From assembly GCA_016765335.1 (NCBI GenBank), contig JAESQE010000307.1:1-6157 (forward strand): a DNA stretch of 6,157 nucleotides. The letters run 5' to 3'. Shown piece after piece: positions 4,230 to 6,157 of the stretch. Below the pieces are notes generated by a model that had not been told where the DNA came from, did no database searches, and was given only the letters and a program-made list of their open reading frames with translations. Every line of letters begins with the position of its first letter. Position 1 is the first letter of the stretch. Both the position numbers and the translations under genes were made by a program. Origin of the DNA: Planctomycetaceae bacterium. GTDB lineage: Bacteria; Planctomycetota; Planctomycetia; Planctomycetales; Planctomycetaceae.

Positions 4230-6157
4230 CTAAATCGAATCAATTTTCTTTCGATAGCGTTCAGAATTGGGCAACGGTCGGTACTTAATGAAGTGAGGAT
4301 GCTTGATTGTGGCATGTTGCGGAACAGGCTGGGAGGCAGATTCAGGCTCTTTTTCCACTGCTTTGGGCCTTAACGCAAGCAGAGCTGGTAAAAGTACAAG
4401 GTCACCAATTAATGCAGCCACAAGAAGTGCAGACATTAATATTCCAAATCTGGCAGTAGGTCCAAATTCACTACAAGACAGTGCCAGCATCCCAACGGCA
4501 GCAATAATTGCAGCCTCTGCAATCGGAGGGCCTGTTTTATCGAGTGCCTTTGCTGAGGCACTGACAGAATCCCCAGACTCTCGGTAGTTATTTTCATATT
4601 TCACCAGGAAGTGGAAAGTTCCATCGACAGCAATTCCCAACGCGATACTGCCTGTCATCATCATGCCAATATCGAGAGGAATGTCCCACCAACCGAGAAT
4701 TCCAAAGACAATCATCAAAGGAGTCAGGTTAGGGATCATTGCGATTAACCCAGTAGAGACTGACCGCATCGCAATAATCATAACCGCAGTTATGATTAGG
4801 AATGCAGTTCCGAAGCTCGTCCAGAATCCATTGAATATTTGTTGTTGCGCCTGGTTAATCAGCGGGCAGATCCCAGTGATTATAACATTGTATCCTGCGA
4901 GTTTCTCTTCCAGGTCAGCAACTAATGGGCTGTTTGCATCGCGAGCTTCAGGCTCGATCCGGGCAGAAATCCTCCATAACCTTTGACCACACGCGAGGTA
5001 TTCGCTGCTGCTGGCCTGGGCCTGTGCAACTCGCAGCATCTTTCCGATTTCTCGTGGACTTTGAGGCAGCTGATCTGTTTCCGGGAAGAAGCTCGCAGCT
5101 GATGTTGTGTGCCGCACAAGAGGATGGGCGAGAATGATTCCTTCAATTATTTGGACTTGCTCAACTCGATCAAGGAACGCTGAGTCGTCGTCATCAAAAT
5201 CGACAACAATTTCTACTGAGTCGATCGTCGTCAGCTTTTGCTGAACTTCATTCAGATCGGTAATGACCTTATTAGAAGAAGGCAGAAACTCTAATGGATC
5301 TAATCGGGAACTCAGGTTGGGCAAGCCTAAAGCAGTTATTGTCACCAGCGACAAGGCCGTTATGGTTGCTAATTTTCGATATTCAATGACATGTGATAAA
5401 GCTTTACGTTGGAAACGCACCAGATCTGTTTCCTGAAAGCCTTTGAATTTGCAAAGAGTGACAATCGCAGGGGTTATCAGTAAGCCGCTGAAGAGGGAAA
5501 CGATGCATCCCACCGAGGCTGCGTAACCGAATTGTCGAACCGGCATAATGTCGCTAAGGCACAACGAGGCCAGGCCAATGGTTGTGGTGCACGAAGCAAA
5601 TACACAAGGCTTCAAGGCTGCAAAAAAGCTGGAAGGAATGGGTTTTTCGCTTGAGCGGAATGAATCGTAATAGTGGAGATAATGAATAGAGACTGCCAGC
5701 GTGAACACCATCACCATCACAGGCAAAGCCCCGAGAATGAAGTTCATTTCTCCTCCGCACCACTTCACGCTGGAGACCGTCATTTGAATTGACCACATCG
5801 TCAATAAAATCAGAGATGCACTGCTTCGCCAATCTCTGAGGATGACAACCAGTAATCCGAAACCGATCAGGAGGGTCAGCAAGAAGAACTTCTCATTTTC
5901 ACTGGAGCTTCCCAGTCGGTCCAGTTCTGCAACCACAACCGGCCCACCAGCCAATATGACCTGATCATCCCGGATTTGACAATATGACAATTCGTCCTGA
6001 ATGGCTTTGACTGCCAATTTTCGATCTGCTGTTCCCTGAGGAGATAATTGCAGCAAAATCGCCTTCAATTCACCGTGAGCCGATTCGGTGACACCGATGA
6101 TTCGCGACTGAATCGATTCTTCGCTGACGTACAAATCGGACATGACATCGCGGAGTC
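4230..6157 (-). CDS. MMPL/RND-family inner-membrane exporter, N-terminus outside window
   Basis: The reading frame is open to the right edge. An ATG at 6143 is preceded in frame by codons for LRDV with no stop, and the sequence there reads as mid-loop, so the true start lies beyond 6157. The visible 641 codons lack only TM1 and the first part of the first periplasmic loop. Counting from that ATG, the segments are the end of loop 1 (1-85, with GGPVVVAELDRL at 66-77), TM2-6 (about 86-230), TM7 (about 258-276), a second periplasmic loop (about 277-435) and TM8-12 (about 438-592), then a basic 45-residue cytosolic tail. This is the classic two-half RND layout. The second half keeps the proton-relay Asp in GIAVDGTFHF (D507, H511). 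The matching place in the first half is A150 of TLAVSIHYLHYY. Family members are proton-driven exporters of lipids, hopanoids or other hydrophobic molecules; the substrate here is unknown. The SDR gene downstream hints at a lipid or polyketide-like cargo. The stop is TAG at 4230-4232. Confidence 0.92.
   Translation of the reverse strand, partial: LRDVMSDLYVSEESIQSRIIGVTESAHGELKAILLQLSPQGTADRKLAVKAIQDELSYCQIRDDQVILAGGPVVVAELDRLGSSSENEKFFLLTLLIGFGLLVVILRDWRSSASLILLTMWSIQMTVSSVKWCGGEMNFILGALPVMVMVFTLAVSIHYLHYYDSFRSSEKPIPSSFFAALKPCVFASCTTTIGLASLCLSDIMPVRQFGYAASVGCIVSLFSGLLITPAIVTLCKFKGFQETDLVRFQRKALSHVIEYRKLATITALSLVTITALGLPNLSSRLDPLEFLPSSNKVITDLNEVQQKLTTIDSVEIVVDFDDDDSAFLDRVEQVQIIEGIILAHPLVRHTTSAASFFPETDQLPQSPREIGKMLRVAQAQASSSEYLACGQRLWRISARIEPEARDANSPLVADLEEKLAGYNVIITGICPLINQAQQQIFNGFWTSFGTAFLIITAVMIIAMRSVSTGLIAMIPNLTPLMIVFGILGWWDIPLDIGMMMTGSIALGIAVDGTFHFLVKYENNYRESGDSVSASAKALDKTGPPIAEAAIIAAVGMLALSCSEFGPTARFGILMSALLVAALIGDLVLLPALLALRPKAVEKEPESASQPVPQHATIKHPHFIKYRPLPNSERYRKKIDSI

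Noticed and set aside
4663..4986. A 107-codon + strand open frame opposite the MMPL gene.
   Set aside because: It is an antisense shadow of the transporter's membrane segments. The regular hydrophobic pattern and family motifs are on the - strand.
4230..6143. Taking the ATG at 6143 as the true start of the MMPL protein.
   Set aside because: The frame stays open to the window edge, the protein would lack TM1 and most of the first periplasmic loop, and no ribosome-binding site is seen in the 14 bases before it.

Overview
The window holds four protein-coding genes in two convergent pairs, with about 45-50% GC by eye. No RNA gene, insertion sequence, CRISPR array or phage gene is visible. Protein style suggests a planctomycete, perhaps near Gimesia or Rubinisphaera: the serine hydrolase has a Tat-type signal and a planctomycete-looking motif set, the MMPL protein has an asymmetric proton-relay site, and a thioester-reductase-like dehydrogenase lies next to it. 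This placement rests on recognition from memory, not on a search.

Left half, + strand. A gene-free leader (1-267) carries a short CTCTG-rich repeat of a kind scattered between genes in many bacteria, two candidate promoters and a 15-bp palindrome. It leads into lhgO (268-1464), an FAD-dependent L-2-hydroxyglutarate dehydrogenase. After 48 bp follows a Tat-exported serine hydrolase of the beta-lactamase/penicillin-binding-protein fold (1513-2673). No terminator is visible between the two, so they may share a transcript, but no metabolic link between them is obvious. A strong hairpin at 2702-2737 ends this unit.

Right half, - strand. An MMPL/RND-type membrane exporter (4230 to beyond the right edge; its N-terminus is cut off) is followed downstream by an extended-SDR oxidoreductase of the thioester-reductase/NAD_binding_4 type (2770-3954). 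The 275-bp gap between them is rich in small inverted repeats and may separate their expression. Together they suggest, by inference only, processing of an acyl or polyketide thioester and movement of a lipid-like product across the inner membrane. A ketosynthase, acyl carrier protein or acyl-activating enzyme beyond position 6157 would support this.

Overall this looks like ordinary chromosomal sequence. The least explained parts are the hairpin-rich gap at 4103-4255 and the unknown substrate of the reductase/exporter pair. I found no convincing evidence of a wholly new system.
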